A stretch of DNA of 64,000 bases, from NCBI GenBank assembly GCA_963666505.2, contig CAXXXL010000003.1:1426001-1490000 (forward strand), given 5' to 3'. Source of the stretch: JABGQS01 sp963666505 (GTDB lineage: Bacteria; Bacillota; Clostridia; Christensenellales; SZUA-584). Made by a program: the position numbers and the translations under genes. A model generated the notes under the pieces. That model searched no databases. It was given only the letters and a program-made list of their open reading frames with translations, and had not been told where the DNA came from. Shown here in pieces: positions 54,748 through 63,195 of the stretch. Numbering within the stretch: the stretch's first letter is position 1; each line of letters opens with the position of its first letter.

Positions 54748-56466
54748 ATGGCAAGAAAAAAGTTTTATGTCAACGAAGTGGCAAAAGAACAAACTGAAAA
54801 AAAGAATGCGTGGAACATAGCAAAGTATATCCGCCTTTCCAGAATGGACGGCGATAACTTAGAGAGCGACAGTGTTGTTAATCAAAGAAAACTGCTCAAT
54901 GATTATATTGATGAGCATGACGATTTTGTCGGTATAGAAGAATTCATTGATGACGATTGGACAGGCACAAATTTTAATCGCCCCGGTTTCCAAAGGATGA
55001 TGCGGGAGATTGAAAAAGGAAACATTAACTGCGTTATTGTAAAAGACTTATCACGTTTCGGCAGAAATTACATCGAAGCGGGTAAGTACCTGGAGCATAC
55101 TCTACCGTCGTATAATTGCAGAATCATTTCGGTTATCGATGAACTGGACAGTTTTAAAGATACGGACGCTGCGCTTGGGCTTATGGTTCGTATAAAAAAC
55201 CTTATCCATGACCATAACAGCCAGGATATATCCAAGAAAGTTAGAGAGACGAAGAACATGCTTCGTAAAGAAGGCAAATACATTTCTCAACCGCCCTTCG
55301 GATACAAGAAAGACCCGAGTGACAGATATAAGCTGGTTATTGATGAAGAAGCCGCAACGGTTGTGCGAAAGATATTTAATATGTACTTGGAAGGTATGGG
55401 AACCATACGTATTTCGCAAAGGCTGAACGAGCTTGGAATAATGACTCGGGGAGATTACATCGAGACAGGCTCGATATACAAGAGCGGCAACATTGCTTCC
55501 AGTACAGGCTGGAGACCAAATGGTATACGCAATATGTTGAGCAATAAAGCATATATCGGAGCGGTGTGCCAGCGACGCAGAACTACGAGGAATTATAAGG
55601 ACAGAAAACCAATCTATTTGGATGAAAAAGACCAAATCGTTGTATACGACATGCACGAACCGATTATAAGCAGAGAGCAGTTCGATAATGTGCAGGAAAT
55701 TCTGAAAAGCAGATGCACAAAAACATCTCAGTATAGCAAAGAACTATATCTGTTCTCCGGAATGTTACGCTGTGCTGGTTGTAAGTCTTCAATGATCCGA
55801 AATCCTAAGTTTCATAAAAACAAGTGGTACGTATATTACAAATGCCGAGCATACAATCAACGTGGCACGAAAGTATGCAATCACTCACACAGCATAAGCG
55901 AAGAAAAGCTGGTTGCAGCAGTAAGGTATGCATTGAACATACAGATTCAAACGCTAGTTGATATGAAACGAGTTATAGAAGCAATCAATAAGAATAAAAA
56001 GCGGCAACGAAGGTCTATTGATTATGACAAGCTGATTGAAGAGAAATCTGTTAAAAAGGACAAGCTCAAAACCATGAAGCTAAGCAGCTATATGGACTGG
56101 AAAAGCGGTACGGTTTCAAAAGACGAGTACACATACATGCGTGATAAGTTTGACAGTATGATTGAGCAGTTGAACAAAGAAGTGTTCGCTCTTGAAAACG
56201 AAAATCAAGCCGAGAAAGACATACGCAGCAACCAATTTGGCTGGCTTAATAGTATGATCAGTAACGGATATCTTAGCTCTTTATCCAGGGAGATTACAAC
56301 CGAGTTCATCGACTGTATCTACGTTGGCAAAGACAAAAAGATTCAAATCGTATTCAAGCATAAGGATGAGTTCCGGCGGCTGACCGGTTACATTGAAAAG
56401 CATGCCGGATCATGTTATGAAGAGCAAGGAGGTGTTCAGTATGTATCAGATGGCTCTGCAAGATAA
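54748..56466 (+). CDS. Large serine recombinase 1 (catalytically complete)
   Basis: 572 residues. The resolvase domain has the nucleophile Ser31 in YIRLSRMD, SVVNQ, and the DLSRFGRNYIEAG block with catalytic Arg residues. A recombinase domain follows (YKLVIDEEAATVVRKIFNMYLEGMG), then a zinc-ribbon (MLRCAGCKSSM, CRAYNQRGTKVCNH) and a coiled-coil tail. This is the full TndX/TnpX-like layout that integrates and excises conjugative elements. CAGGAGG precedes the ATG. A second, overlapping recombinase follows. Confidence 0.95.
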   Translation: MARKKFYVNEVAKEQTEKKNAWNIAKYIRLSRMDGDNLESDSVVNQRKLLNDYIDEHDDFVGIEEFIDDDWTGTNFNRPGFQRMMREIEKGNINCVIVKDLSRFGRNYIEAGKYLEHTLPSYNCRIISVIDELDSFKDTDAALGLMVRIKNLIHDHNSQDISKKVRETKNMLRKEGKYISQPPFGYKKDPSDRYKLVIDEEAATVVRKIFNMYLEGMGTIRISQRLNELGIMTRGDYIETGSIYKSGNIASSTGWRPNGIRNMLSNKAYIGAVCQRRRTTRNYKDRKPIYLDEKDQIVVYDMHEPIISREQFDNVQEILKSRCTKTSQYSKELYLFSGMLRCAGCKSSMIRNPKFHKNKWYVYYKCRAYNQRGTKVCNHSHSISEEKLVAAVRYALNIQIQTLVDMKRVIEAINKNKKRQRRSIDYDKLIEEKSVKKDKLKTMKLSSYMDWKSGTVSKDEYTYMRDKFDSMIEQLNKEVFALENENQAEKDIRSNQFGWLNSMISNGYLSSLSREITTEFIDCIYVGKDKKIQIVFKHKDEFRRLTGYIEKHAGSCYEEQGGVQYVSDGSAR

Positions 56467-58042
56467 CTTTACGTGGCATACCGCCATATACGTAAGGATA
56501 ACGGACAATGAGAAGAAAAAAGGCCTATATGACAGCATAGATAACCAGATTAAAATACTAAAACAGTACGCACTGAAAAAAGAACTCGTTAACGTGCGTG
56601 TATTTGCAGATGAGCATAGGAAGGGCGGCAACTTTGACCGTCCAGCGTTCAAGCAAATGATGGATGAAATAAAGCAAGGTAACATCAACTGCGTCATGGT
56701 CAAAGACCTCTCTAGGTTTGGCAGAGAGCATATCGAAGGTGATTATTTACTTGAAGTGTTTTTCCCGGAGAACGATGTGCGCTTGATATCAAAGCTGGAA
56801 CGAATCGACAGCTATACGGATCCAAAAAGAATGAACAGCATTGAGATTCCGCTTATTAATCTTTTCAACGAACAGTACTTGCGGCAGGTATCCAACTCAA
56901 CAAAAGCCAGCCTTAAGATGAAACGCAAGGAAGGCAAGTTTGTGGGTTCAAGAGTACCATATGGATATCTGCGTTCTCCCGAAGAAAAGCATCAGTTGAT
57001 AGTAGATGAATCGGTGCGAGATATTATTGTGAGCATCTTTGAAATGTATCTGAACTATATTAGCTTTCATGCAATTGCTCAGAAACTCAATAAAGATAAT
57101 ATCCTAGCGCCTTCACAGCATTATAAGAAGATACATGGACAGACAGTTAATCTGGATTCAGTATGGAATTCCAATGCTGTGCGAAATATTATTACGCAGC
57201 CGATTCTAACCGGCGACATGGTGCAGGGCAGAACCGTTTCGTACAGTCATAAAGTGAAAAAGCGTGTGCCTCTGCCTAAGGATAAGTGGACAATTGTTGA
57301 GAACACGCATGAAGCTATTATTGATAGGGACACATTTATTACAGCGCAGTCAATTGTTGAAAAGAAGTCCAGACCAACGATTCGAAAACAAAAAACGCAA
57401 CCGTCTATATTGGCGGGGTTTATGGTGTGTGGTGATTGCCATGCTGTTATGCAACGAACTGTATCTACACATAACGGTAAGAAGTATTACCATATGATTT
57501 GCAGTACATATAAGAAATTAGGAAAAACGGCTTGTACAAATCACTTAGTTTCAGAGAGTAAAATCAAGGATGTGTTGCTTACAACAATAAATAAACTTAT
57601 CGATGTAATCATCGATGTTGAGAAAGCGATAAAGGATAAAAATCGTAATGAGATTTCAAAGCTAAGAGCAAAGCTCAAACAGGAAATAAAATCTTCGACA
57701 ATAGAAAGAGAAAAGATAGGATCAATCAAATCAGGGTTGTACAGCGATTATAAGCAGGATGTTATTTCACTGGATGACTACAAGGATATGAAACAGCAAT
57801 TCGAAGCCAAACAAATTACTTTGGATAAGAAAATTGACAGGTTAAATAAAGATTTGTATCAGCTTGATAACGGGAATTCTTATTCAACTGAAGCTGCAAA
57901 TGCTTTTGTAAAGTATTCAGGCATTTCGGAGATAACAAGAGAACTGCTTGGGGACTTGGTTGAAAAGATTGTTATTGATGCGGATAAAAATATAAAGATT
58001 ATCTTCAAGTTTCAAGACGAGTTGAAGCGATATCTAAATTAA
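56441..58042 (+). CDS. Large serine recombinase 2 with Thr at the nucleophile position
   Basis: 533 residues from ATG 56441, well placed after AAGGAGGTG; ATG 56393 would overlap too far. It overlaps recombinase 1 by 26 nt. Aligned with its partner, YIRLS becomes YVRIT, so Thr21 replaces the catalytic Ser. Other blocks remain: SIDNQ, DLSRFGREHIEG, a recombinase domain, zinc-ribbon Cys pairs (MVCGDCHAVM) and a coiled coil. It may act as an inactive partner that binds DNA or sets direction, as the first recombinase is complete. Confidence 0.92.
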   Translation: MYQMALQDNFTWHTAIYVRITDNEKKKGLYDSIDNQIKILKQYALKKELVNVRVFADEHRKGGNFDRPAFKQMMDEIKQGNINCVMVKDLSRFGREHIEGDYLLEVFFPENDVRLISKLERIDSYTDPKRMNSIEIPLINLFNEQYLRQVSNSTKASLKMKRKEGKFVGSRVPYGYLRSPEEKHQLIVDESVRDIIVSIFEMYLNYISFHAIAQKLNKDNILAPSQHYKKIHGQTVNLDSVWNSNAVRNIITQPILTGDMVQGRTVSYSHKVKKRVPLPKDKWTIVENTHEAIIDRDTFITAQSIVEKKSRPTIRKQKTQPSILAGFMVCGDCHAVMQRTVSTHNGKKYYHMICSTYKKLGKTACTNHLVSESKIKDVLLTTINKLIDVIIDVEKAIKDKNRNEISKLRAKLKQEIKSSTIEREKIGSIKSGLYSDYKQDVISLDDYKDMKQQFEAKQITLDKKIDRLNKDLYQLDNGNSYSTEAANAFVKYSGISEITRELLGDLVEKIVIDADKNIKIIFKFQDELKRYLN

Positions 58043-58068
58043 TAGACAAAACAAATAGAAGTGCGAAG

Positions 58069-58095
58069 CGGCCGGCAGAAATGTCGGTTGTTTTT
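58069..58095 (+). terminator. Terminator after the recombinase pair
   Basis: A 9-bp stem with three G-U pairs (58069-58077 with 58082-58090) and a GAAA tetraloop is followed by five T residues. It ends the recombinase operon. Confidence 0.7.
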
Positions 58096-58122
58096 AATTA
58101 AAAAATATTATGGAGGATTGAT

Positions 58123-58674
58123 ATGTACAAACGTAATGGACTAGAAAGCAAAAAGAACAAGAAAAAGAAAGTGATTATTATTCTGATAATTGTGTTCGCC
58201 ATTGCAGCAACAGCTTTATTTCTGTTAAAGAGTTGTAACGAAGACCAGAGTACTGCTGTACCGGAAACAACCCCTGTTATTCTTGAAGACGAAGGCCGTT
58301 CAATTGACGGAGAAGCACAAACCAAAACGCAAGAAGAAATCCTTGATGAGCTAAAAAATCAGCAGCTAATTGTAACGGACAAGCTTAGCTCTAATATCAT
58401 TTTTAATTCCGGTGAAGTTGGTTCGATTGGCGAATGGGTTGTTGAGAACTTAAAAGAAAACGATGTTATTCAACAGGCAGAGGTGTATTGGAAAGATGTC
58501 CTTATTGCTAAGACAACCCCGATATATCCAAATCAACATATTACGGGAGTGTCGCTTCTTGAAAGCATCAGTCCAGGTGAATATGAAGCAACAGCTTATA
58601 TAAATTACTACGACACCGAAACAAAAGAGTATATTAGTAAGGCTGGATATTCAATTCATCTTACAGTTAGATAG
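58123..58674 (+). CDS. Membrane-anchored hypothetical protein
   Basis: 183 residues. A Lys-rich N-terminus (NKKKKK), one transmembrane helix at about 18-35, an acidic linker and an outer beta-rich domain ending IHLTVR. No recognised family. TGGAGG precedes the ATG. It is followed after 43 nt by a secreted protein, and the pair lies past the recombinases at the edge of the element, an accessory position. Possibly a surface or mating-pair factor; function unknown. Confidence 0.75.
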   Translation: MYKRNGLESKKNKKKKVIIILIIVFAIAATALFLLKSCNEDQSTAVPETTPVILEDEGRSIDGEAQTKTQEEILDELKNQQLIVTDKLSSNIIFNSGEVGSIGEWVVENLKENDVIQQAEVYWKDVLIAKTTPIYPNQHITGVSLLESISPGEYEATAYINYYDTETKEYISKAGYSIHLTVR

Positions 58675-58717
58675 TCATCCGGTTAACGGAAAAATATATA
58701 TTTTACGGAGGTAATTA

Positions 58718-59320
58718 ATGAAATTGAAACTTAGGAAAATCTTTATGATGATGGTTGTTGTTGCTCTGATAGTGGCTGCAACGACAGCAACAGCTCTCGC
58801 AGATGACACGATCACTACAGGGGAAGGAGATGCATCAGCGACAGTGCCGGTTGAGGGAACAATATCGGCTTTGACTGTTTCGGTGACTCATCCAGCAACA
58901 ATTGCATACTCTATCGATCCGAATACCGGTGATACTTATGGTATCATAGCTCCTGAAATTACTCTGGTTAATAATACCTTGGTCCCTGTCAGAGTTACAG
59001 TTGAGTCGATGTTTTCTACTCCGGGAGGAACGTTACAGTTCGCAGATGTGCTGCCGACAGATAGGGATTGGGCAAATCTCAGCGTAGCAGATTCGAAAGA
59101 GTTTATAGCACTTGGGTTAAAAATCCCACCTAATGTTATGGAATGGAATGCAGGGTATAATACGGGTACGTATTATGCGGCTGATATGACGATGGTTGAG
59201 TTTGGAACATTGAACTATGGCTGCATGGGTGTACTCACGCTTGTTGCTAACCATGGCCTAGCATTTGACCAGGCGTATACTTCGATGCACAGCTTGTTTT
59301 TCATGTTTGATTTGGTTTAG
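58718..59320 (+). CDS. Secreted beta-rich hypothetical protein
   Basis: 200 residues with a signal peptide (hydrophobic core, cleavage near ALA/DD at about 28). The mature protein is beta-rich and rich in Thr/Val, with ISALTVSVTHPATIAYSIDP and TLVNNTLVPVRVTVESM stretches that recall bacterial surface-layer or WxL-type domains, but no WxL or LPxTG motif is seen. ACGGAGG precedes the ATG. It follows the membrane-anchored protein at 58,123, which may display or assist it. Function unknown. Confidence 0.75.
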   Translation: MKLKLRKIFMMMVVVALIVAATTATALADDTITTGEGDASATVPVEGTISALTVSVTHPATIAYSIDPNTGDTYGIIAPEITLVNNTLVPVRVTVESMFSTPGGTLQFADVLPTDRDWANLSVADSKEFIALGLKIPPNVMEWNAGYNTGTYYAADMTMVEFGTLNYGCMGVLTLVANHGLAFDQAYTSMHSLFFMFDLV

Positions 59321-59341
59321 TTAAAAATAATTAAGTAATTG

Positions 59342-59379
59342 ATGTAGCTGGAGTGCCGGATGACTATCTCCAGCTACAT
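59342..59379. terminator. Hairpin after the secreted-protein gene
   Basis: A perfect 12-bp stem (59342-59353 with 59368-59379), 14-nt loop, ends the transcript of the two surface-type genes. Only short T runs follow, so it may work in either direction. Confidence 0.7.
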
Positions 59380-59418
59380 TAGCTTATATTTGAAAACAAA
59401 TTGTTCTGATGATAGAAT

Positions 59419-59446
59419 AAAAGCACGTCAGTAACGACGTGCTTTT
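59419..59446. terminator. Bidirectional Rho-independent terminator
   Basis: A perfect 11-bp stem (59419-59429 with 59436-59446) flanked by A and T runs; it can terminate on both strands. Confidence 0.85.
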
Positions 59447-59493
59447 AAAACTTTATCGAACAGGAAGTAATTATTCTGTCCTATCCGAAGTTA

Positions 59494-59516
59494 TGGCGGA
59501 GAGAGAGGGATTCGAA
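59494..59516 (-). repeat. 3' end of a tRNA-Ser gene (attachment-site remnant)
   Basis: On the minus strand the bases read as a T-loop TTCGAAT, T-stem CCCTC, acceptor TCTCTCC, discriminator G and CCA. This is the last 23 nt of a tRNA, and the G discriminator and acceptor fit tRNA-Ser. The 5' part of the tRNA is absent. Such fragments are left by elements that integrate into tRNA 3' ends, usually through tyrosine recombinases. Confidence 0.75.
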
Positions 59517-59873
59517 TTATCTCTCAAATAAAAAATTTGTTTGCAATGTAGCGATACTGGATGCAGACCAGAAAATTTGTATAGTAATAAAATATTTCCA
59601 CATAACTGAAGAGGAGATAAATATAGTTACTTATAGTGAAGCAGAGGAGAATTATCTATCAATCATCACATCAATATAACAAATTAATATTAAAATAAAA
59701 GAGGAGTTAATGTTTTGTAGAGTATATGTTTTATTGAGCATGATTATAGTGAAATAGTTTATGGAAAGGATTATTGATTAAAAATTGGACACATTTTGGA
59801 CACAAAAGCTTTGAAATCACTTTGAATGATATAGACACAACGAAACGAAAAAATCCTTTAAATGAGGGCACTG

Positions 59874-59908
59874 AAAAATCACTGTTTCCAGACGGGCCAG
59901 TGATTTTT
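59874..59908 (-). terminator. Terminator at the IS1182 left end
   Basis: 11-bp perfect stem (59874-59884 with 59898-59908) flanked by A and T runs, just downstream of the transposase and overlapping its terminal repeat. It can stop transcription in both directions and shield the insertion sequence from outside read-through. Confidence 0.85.
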
Positions 59909-59916
59909 TCGTATAT

Positions 59917-61449
59917 TTATGCGTAACAGAAAAGATATGAATTATAAAAATCTCCGTACTTTTCATGATAAGCCGGATGGGTTGGGCCCAAAAGCTCATC
60001 TTTACCCATCAATTTAATGATTCTCTTGATATTCACTGCAAAAGCTGTAAAGTAAGCTTGTAATCGCATGGCGGAAAGACCCGTGGATTCAGCTGTTCTG
60101 AGACCGTGAGCCTGTTTAAGTTCTCCGTTCTTCTCCTCAATTCGGTATCGGATTCTTAAACGTTCGTTGAAATATTCGCTCTTCTCAAAATCTAAACGTT
60201 CCCGGTTCCGTTGACTTGTGATGGTGACACAGTAAGTCTTGGTCTTTGATTGGCCAACTCTACATTTGTCCGCATATGGACACTGTTGACATGTGTTTCT
60301 GTTGAAGTCGTAAATGAAATATTTATTATCGTATTTGCCCTGACGTTTATGCACCTTCTTGGCCAGCTCTCCCGCTGGACATTGCATCAGTCCTGCATCC
60401 TTATTGTATTCAAAACCGTCATTTTTAGGTTCAGCCGCATTTGCGATAACGGGATTGGATTTTGCAATCAGAGTAATTTTCTCCCCGTCACAATATTTAA
60501 TGTTATCTATACTTGAATATGCTGTATCGCCGAGTATTTCCTTGACTTCAATGCCATTGCTTTTTGACTGCTCAAGCAGAGATTTTAGCATATAACCGTC
60601 GGATACTTCTCCGCTTGTAACGCCTATGCCTGTAATCAAACTCTCTTCTGTCATGGCGATATGATTCTTGTATCCAAAGAAGGTAGATGTGGCGCTCTTG
60701 TGGCCGAATCTGGCATCCTCATCATGCTTTGACTGGATTCCCCGGATACGATCGCTTTCTAACAATTCCTTGATATGGGCGTAGAGCTTTTGGATTTTTG
60801 GCTGACCACTGCCTAGGATATCTTCGCCAATATTCTCGAGAAGCTGTTGCGTATATTTAATCTCTTCTTCCAAATCTGCTGTTTCCAATGGTTTCTCTGG
60901 GAATTTCACGGACAGATCATACATGCTCTTATATATTTCCTTGCGCAGTTGTTTGCTTAGCCCCCGTAATATCTGAGTAGGTGTGGATGGCCTTGCGGAA
61001 GCTTTGGTATGGGTAGAATCCACGATTATTGCCGTGGATTTGATCAGCCCTTTTTGTATCGCCTGGGTGATCGTCTCTTTAAGCATTTCCTCCAGTATAT
61101 CTTCTGTGATCCTCGTTTTACGGAATTTTGTCAGCAGGCTTGAGTCAATCATGCCATCTTCCGGGTCTAAATCCAGAAAGTATTTGTATGCCATATTGAC
61201 TGCCGCATTTTGTATCAATGCCTCATCCGACAAATCATACAGCCTTTTCAAAAATAGCAGTTTGAACATCATCTCCGGCTCCTTTGCCGGACGCCCGTAG
61301 TGTTCACAGTAGCTTTCCCTCAACATCGGGTTTACAAAGCTGAAGTCTATGTTATCTTTGATCTTTCGCAGTAAATGGTTTTTGGGTACAATGATATTAT
61401 ACAATCCACGATATAGTGATAGCTTGATCTGAACTTCATTCCTGAGCAT
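59917..61449 (-). CDS. IS1182-family transposase
   Basis: 510 residues on the minus strand from the ATG at 61449, after AAGGATGTG; an upstream ATG at 61524 lies close to the terminal repeat. N-terminal helical domain YGRPAKEPEMMFKLLFLK, then the DDE core with IIVDSTHTKA (first Asp), ILGDTAYSS (second Asp), and a C-terminal YRIEEKNGELKQAHGL block with the Glu. Between them is a Cys-rich zinc-type insertion (CQQCPYADKC). Intact, so the element may still be mobile. Confidence 0.95.
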   Translation of the reverse strand: MLRNEVQIKLSLYRGLYNIIVPKNHLLRKIKDNIDFSFVNPMLRESYCEHYGRPAKEPEMMFKLLFLKRLYDLSDEALIQNAAVNMAYKYFLDLDPEDGMIDSSLLTKFRKTRITEDILEEMLKETITQAIQKGLIKSTAIIVDSTHTKASARPSTPTQILRGLSKQLRKEIYKSMYDLSVKFPEKPLETADLEEEIKYTQQLLENIGEDILGSGQPKIQKLYAHIKELLESDRIRGIQSKHDEDARFGHKSATSTFFGYKNHIAMTEESLITGIGVTSGEVSDGYMLKSLLEQSKSNGIEVKEILGDTAYSSIDNIKYCDGEKITLIAKSNPVIANAAEPKNDGFEYNKDAGLMQCPAGELAKKVHKRQGKYDNKYFIYDFNRNTCQQCPYADKCRVGQSKTKTYCVTITSQRNRERLDFEKSEYFNERLRIRYRIEEKNGELKQAHGLRTAESTGLSAMRLQAYFTAFAVNIKRIIKLMGKDELLGPTHPAYHEKYGDFYNSYLFCYA

Positions 61450-61610
61450 TTTATCACATCCTTGCTTCCTGTTTATATGCATAATTATACCATAAATATG
61501 ATAAAAAGTCCTTTCGTTATTCACAATTGGACTTTTTCAGTGCCCTCTTAAATAGGCGTTTTCTGGACATGGTATAACAAAAAAATACTAAAAAATATAC
61601 CGAATTCTGT

Positions 61611-61632
61611 TTCAAATCCTAGTTCCGCTGCC
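61611..61632 (+). repeat. tRNA 3'-end direct repeat, copy 1 (probable attachment core)
   Basis: Reads as T-loop TTCAAAT, T-stem CCTAG, acceptor TTCCGCT, G, then CCA (to 61633). A Rho-independent terminator follows at once, as downstream of a real tRNA gene. The 5' half of the tRNA is absent upstream. This is what remains when an element inserts into the 3' end of a tRNA gene. The same 22 bases recur at 61,794-61,815. Confidence 0.8.
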
Positions 61633-61643
61633 AAGATAAAAAG

Positions 61644-61666
61644 ACACCCCTTACGGGTGTTTTTTT
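61644..61666 (+). terminator. tRNA-type terminator
   Basis: 6-bp stem ACACCC/GGGTGT with a 5-nt loop and seven T residues, 10 nt after the tRNA 3' fragment, consistent with the original tRNA gene terminator. Confidence 0.8.
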
Positions 61667-61793
61667 ATTTTTACCGTGGAGCCGCGATGAGAACCTGGCA
61701 AAAGAGCCAAAGATTGAAAAAGCGGATAGAAACGAGTAAAGAAGTTTTAATATCAGAGTAACTATAATATGAGATAGAAGGCGGGCTCCCGCC

Positions 61794-61815
61794 TTCAAAT
61801 CCTAGTTCCGCTGCC
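61794..61815 (+). repeat. tRNA 3'-end direct repeat, copy 2
   Basis: Identical for 22 bases to 61,611-61,632, 183 bp away, but ending CCG rather than CCA. A 7-bp hairpin (AAGGCGG/CCGCCTT) overlaps its left edge. The two copies bracket about 160 bp without a gene, consistent with tandem attachment sites left by successive insertions. Confidence 0.8.
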
Positions 61816-61994
61816 GTTTTCATCTATCATGTTTGTCCTCCCAAAGGTAGTATATAGATTATAACAAAACTCGACACTAGATACTACCATAAAATGCAAT
61901 ATTGTAAGCACAGAAGGGCGCAAAAAAGCGCCTTTTTGTGTGCAATGGTGGGGGGAGAACAGGATGGGCACATAAAACCGAATATAAAAAATAC

Positions 61995-62023
61995 TTGACA
62001 TAATGTAAAGAATACTTTACAAT
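61995..62023 (+). promoter_or_regulatory. Promoter and operator of the XRE/membrane operon
   Basis: TTGACA (61995-62000) and TACAAT (62018-62023), 17 nt apart. The inverted repeat TGTAAAG/CTTTACA (62004-62021, 4-nt spacer) fills the spacer and minus-10, an obvious binding site for the XRE protein encoded next. The stretch 61,816-61,994 holds a further inverted repeat around GGTAGTAT/ATACTACC but no gene. Confidence 0.8.
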
Positions 62024-62073
62024 ACGAATGTAGATAAAAACTAGACAAACCAAAGCGAATTGCGGGTGGTCAT

Positions 62074-62301
62074 ATGAAATTGATGAATAACATAAGAAAG
62101 CAAAGGTTTGAGAAAAACGAGATGTCTCAGCAGGAACTTGCCGACCTGACGGGCGTTTCAAGGATGACGATATATTCGACCGAGAAAGGCAAGTATGTGC
62201 CGTCGACTCTGCTGGCGCTGAGGATCGCAAAGGTGTTCTCAAAGACAGTAGAAGAGATATTCTGGCTGGATGACGAAGACAAAGACGGAGGTGGACAGTA
62301 A
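62074..62301 (+). CDS. Small XRE-family regulator
   Basis: 75 residues, almost entirely one helix-turn-helix (EMSQQELADLTGVSRMTIY). The inverted repeat in its promoter suggests autoregulation. Its stop overlaps the next ATG by 1 nt, so it is coupled with a membrane protein; this pairing is common in Firmicutes. The gene and those after it are more GC-rich than the ICE and are probably chromosomal. Confidence 0.92.
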   Translation: MKLMNNIRKQRFEKNEMSQQELADLTGVSRMTIYSTEKGKYVPSTLLALRIAKVFSKTVEEIFWLDDEDKDGGGQ

Positions 62302-63179
62302 TGAAAAGAAAAGCACTAATAAACATTTTCAGCGTGGCGGCGTTTTTGATGCTGGCTTACAGCGTGGCGGCATATGTGTATCTTCAGACGAACCTTACGC
62401 CGCAGCTGCCGGAGCTTACGGGCTTGCTGCGAACGATAGGCAACCTAATTGTACCGGCGCTGTTCATAGCCGGGCTCTTTCATCTATATCTTCTGGCGCA
62501 GGCGCTTAAAACACTTACAGGCAGGTTTCTAAGCTCCGTGGTATATGTCCTCGTGCTGCTTTCAGGAATAATGCTGTTTTCAGACCTTGCGATACTCTCC
62601 GATATAGGCAAAGAATATCTGCTTTTCGACGTAACAAACGAGTGGATAATGCTCTACTGTTCTGCTGCGCCTCACCTGGCGGCGATGGCATTTGGGCTGG
62701 CCGCTGTTAAAAGAGCGGCGGACAAAGGCGGAAAGCTGTTTGAAGCGTTTGCAAAGAGCGGTGAGGGATTGTTTTTATCCATGCACCAGATATCGCTTGT
62801 ATCCGGAGTGCTGGGTGTGCTCGGCGTAATACTGGCAAAAACGAACCTCTTAGTAGACGAGCGCTTCAGCGGGTCGTTTGCGATACTGCTGGCAGGGCTT
62901 GCGCTCGTACCGCTCGCTATGATAGTGGTTTTCTGGATAGTGAAGATGCGCAAAAAACCGGTCAAAGAATGGATGGACGAAAAACAGCTTTCAGACACTG
63001 CTCTGGGCGGCCTGTTCGGACTGATAGCCGGGGTGATATTCTATGCTGTCGTTTTCGTGATGGATTTCTTCAAGATTTTCGTACAGCCGGTGTCGTTCTG
63101 GATACTTCCCATTTTCTTCATTCAGCTTATAGTCTATTCGACCGTGGTTATAATAAGGAACAGGCAGCAGGATGCTTGA
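62301..63179 (+). CDS. Polytopic membrane protein, unknown function
   Basis: 292 residues with about eight hydrophobic helices in two sets of four, separated by a charged loop (AVKRAADKGGKLFEAFAKSG). The repeat-like layout may reflect an internal duplication. It overlaps the XRE gene by 1 nt. DUF2975-type proteins share the XRE-membrane pairing but are shorter; I cannot assign this one. It may be regulated by or antagonise the XRE partner. Confidence 0.8.
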   Translation: MKRKALINIFSVAAFLMLAYSVAAYVYLQTNLTPQLPELTGLLRTIGNLIVPALFIAGLFHLYLLAQALKTLTGRFLSSVVYVLVLLSGIMLFSDLAILSDIGKEYLLFDVTNEWIMLYCSAAPHLAAMAFGLAAVKRAADKGGKLFEAFAKSGEGLFLSMHQISLVSGVLGVLGVILAKTNLLVDERFSGSFAILLAGLALVPLAMIVVFWIVKMRKKPVKEWMDEKQLSDTALGGLFGLIAGVIFYAVVFVMDFFKIFVQPVSFWILPIFFIQLIVYSTVVIIRNRQQDA

Positions 63180-63195
63180 GCGAAGGGCAGCAAAA

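Larger units (their letters stand above)
59321..59863. other. Gene-free element edge with terminators and tRNA fragment
   Basis: No gene is seen. It holds two hairpin terminators (59,342-59,379 and 59,419-59,446), a tRNA-Ser 3' fragment on the minus strand (59,494-59,516), and the motif TTGGACAC twice near 59,785-59,803, a short direct repeat that could be a recombinase arm site. Confidence 0.6.
59864..61547. mobile_element. IS1182-family insertion sequence, intact
   Basis: 1,684 bp bounded by 15-bp inverted repeats (GAGGGCACTGAAAAA at 59864-59878 and its complement at 61533-61547). The 6-bp TTAAAT flanks both sides, consistent with a target duplication at a palindromic site. It contains one transposase gene on the minus strand and a terminator at its left end. 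Confidence 0.9.

Noticed and set aside
60250..61300. Plus-strand open frames inside the IS1182 element
   Set aside because: They lie opposite a conserved transposase and resemble no protein. Shadows.
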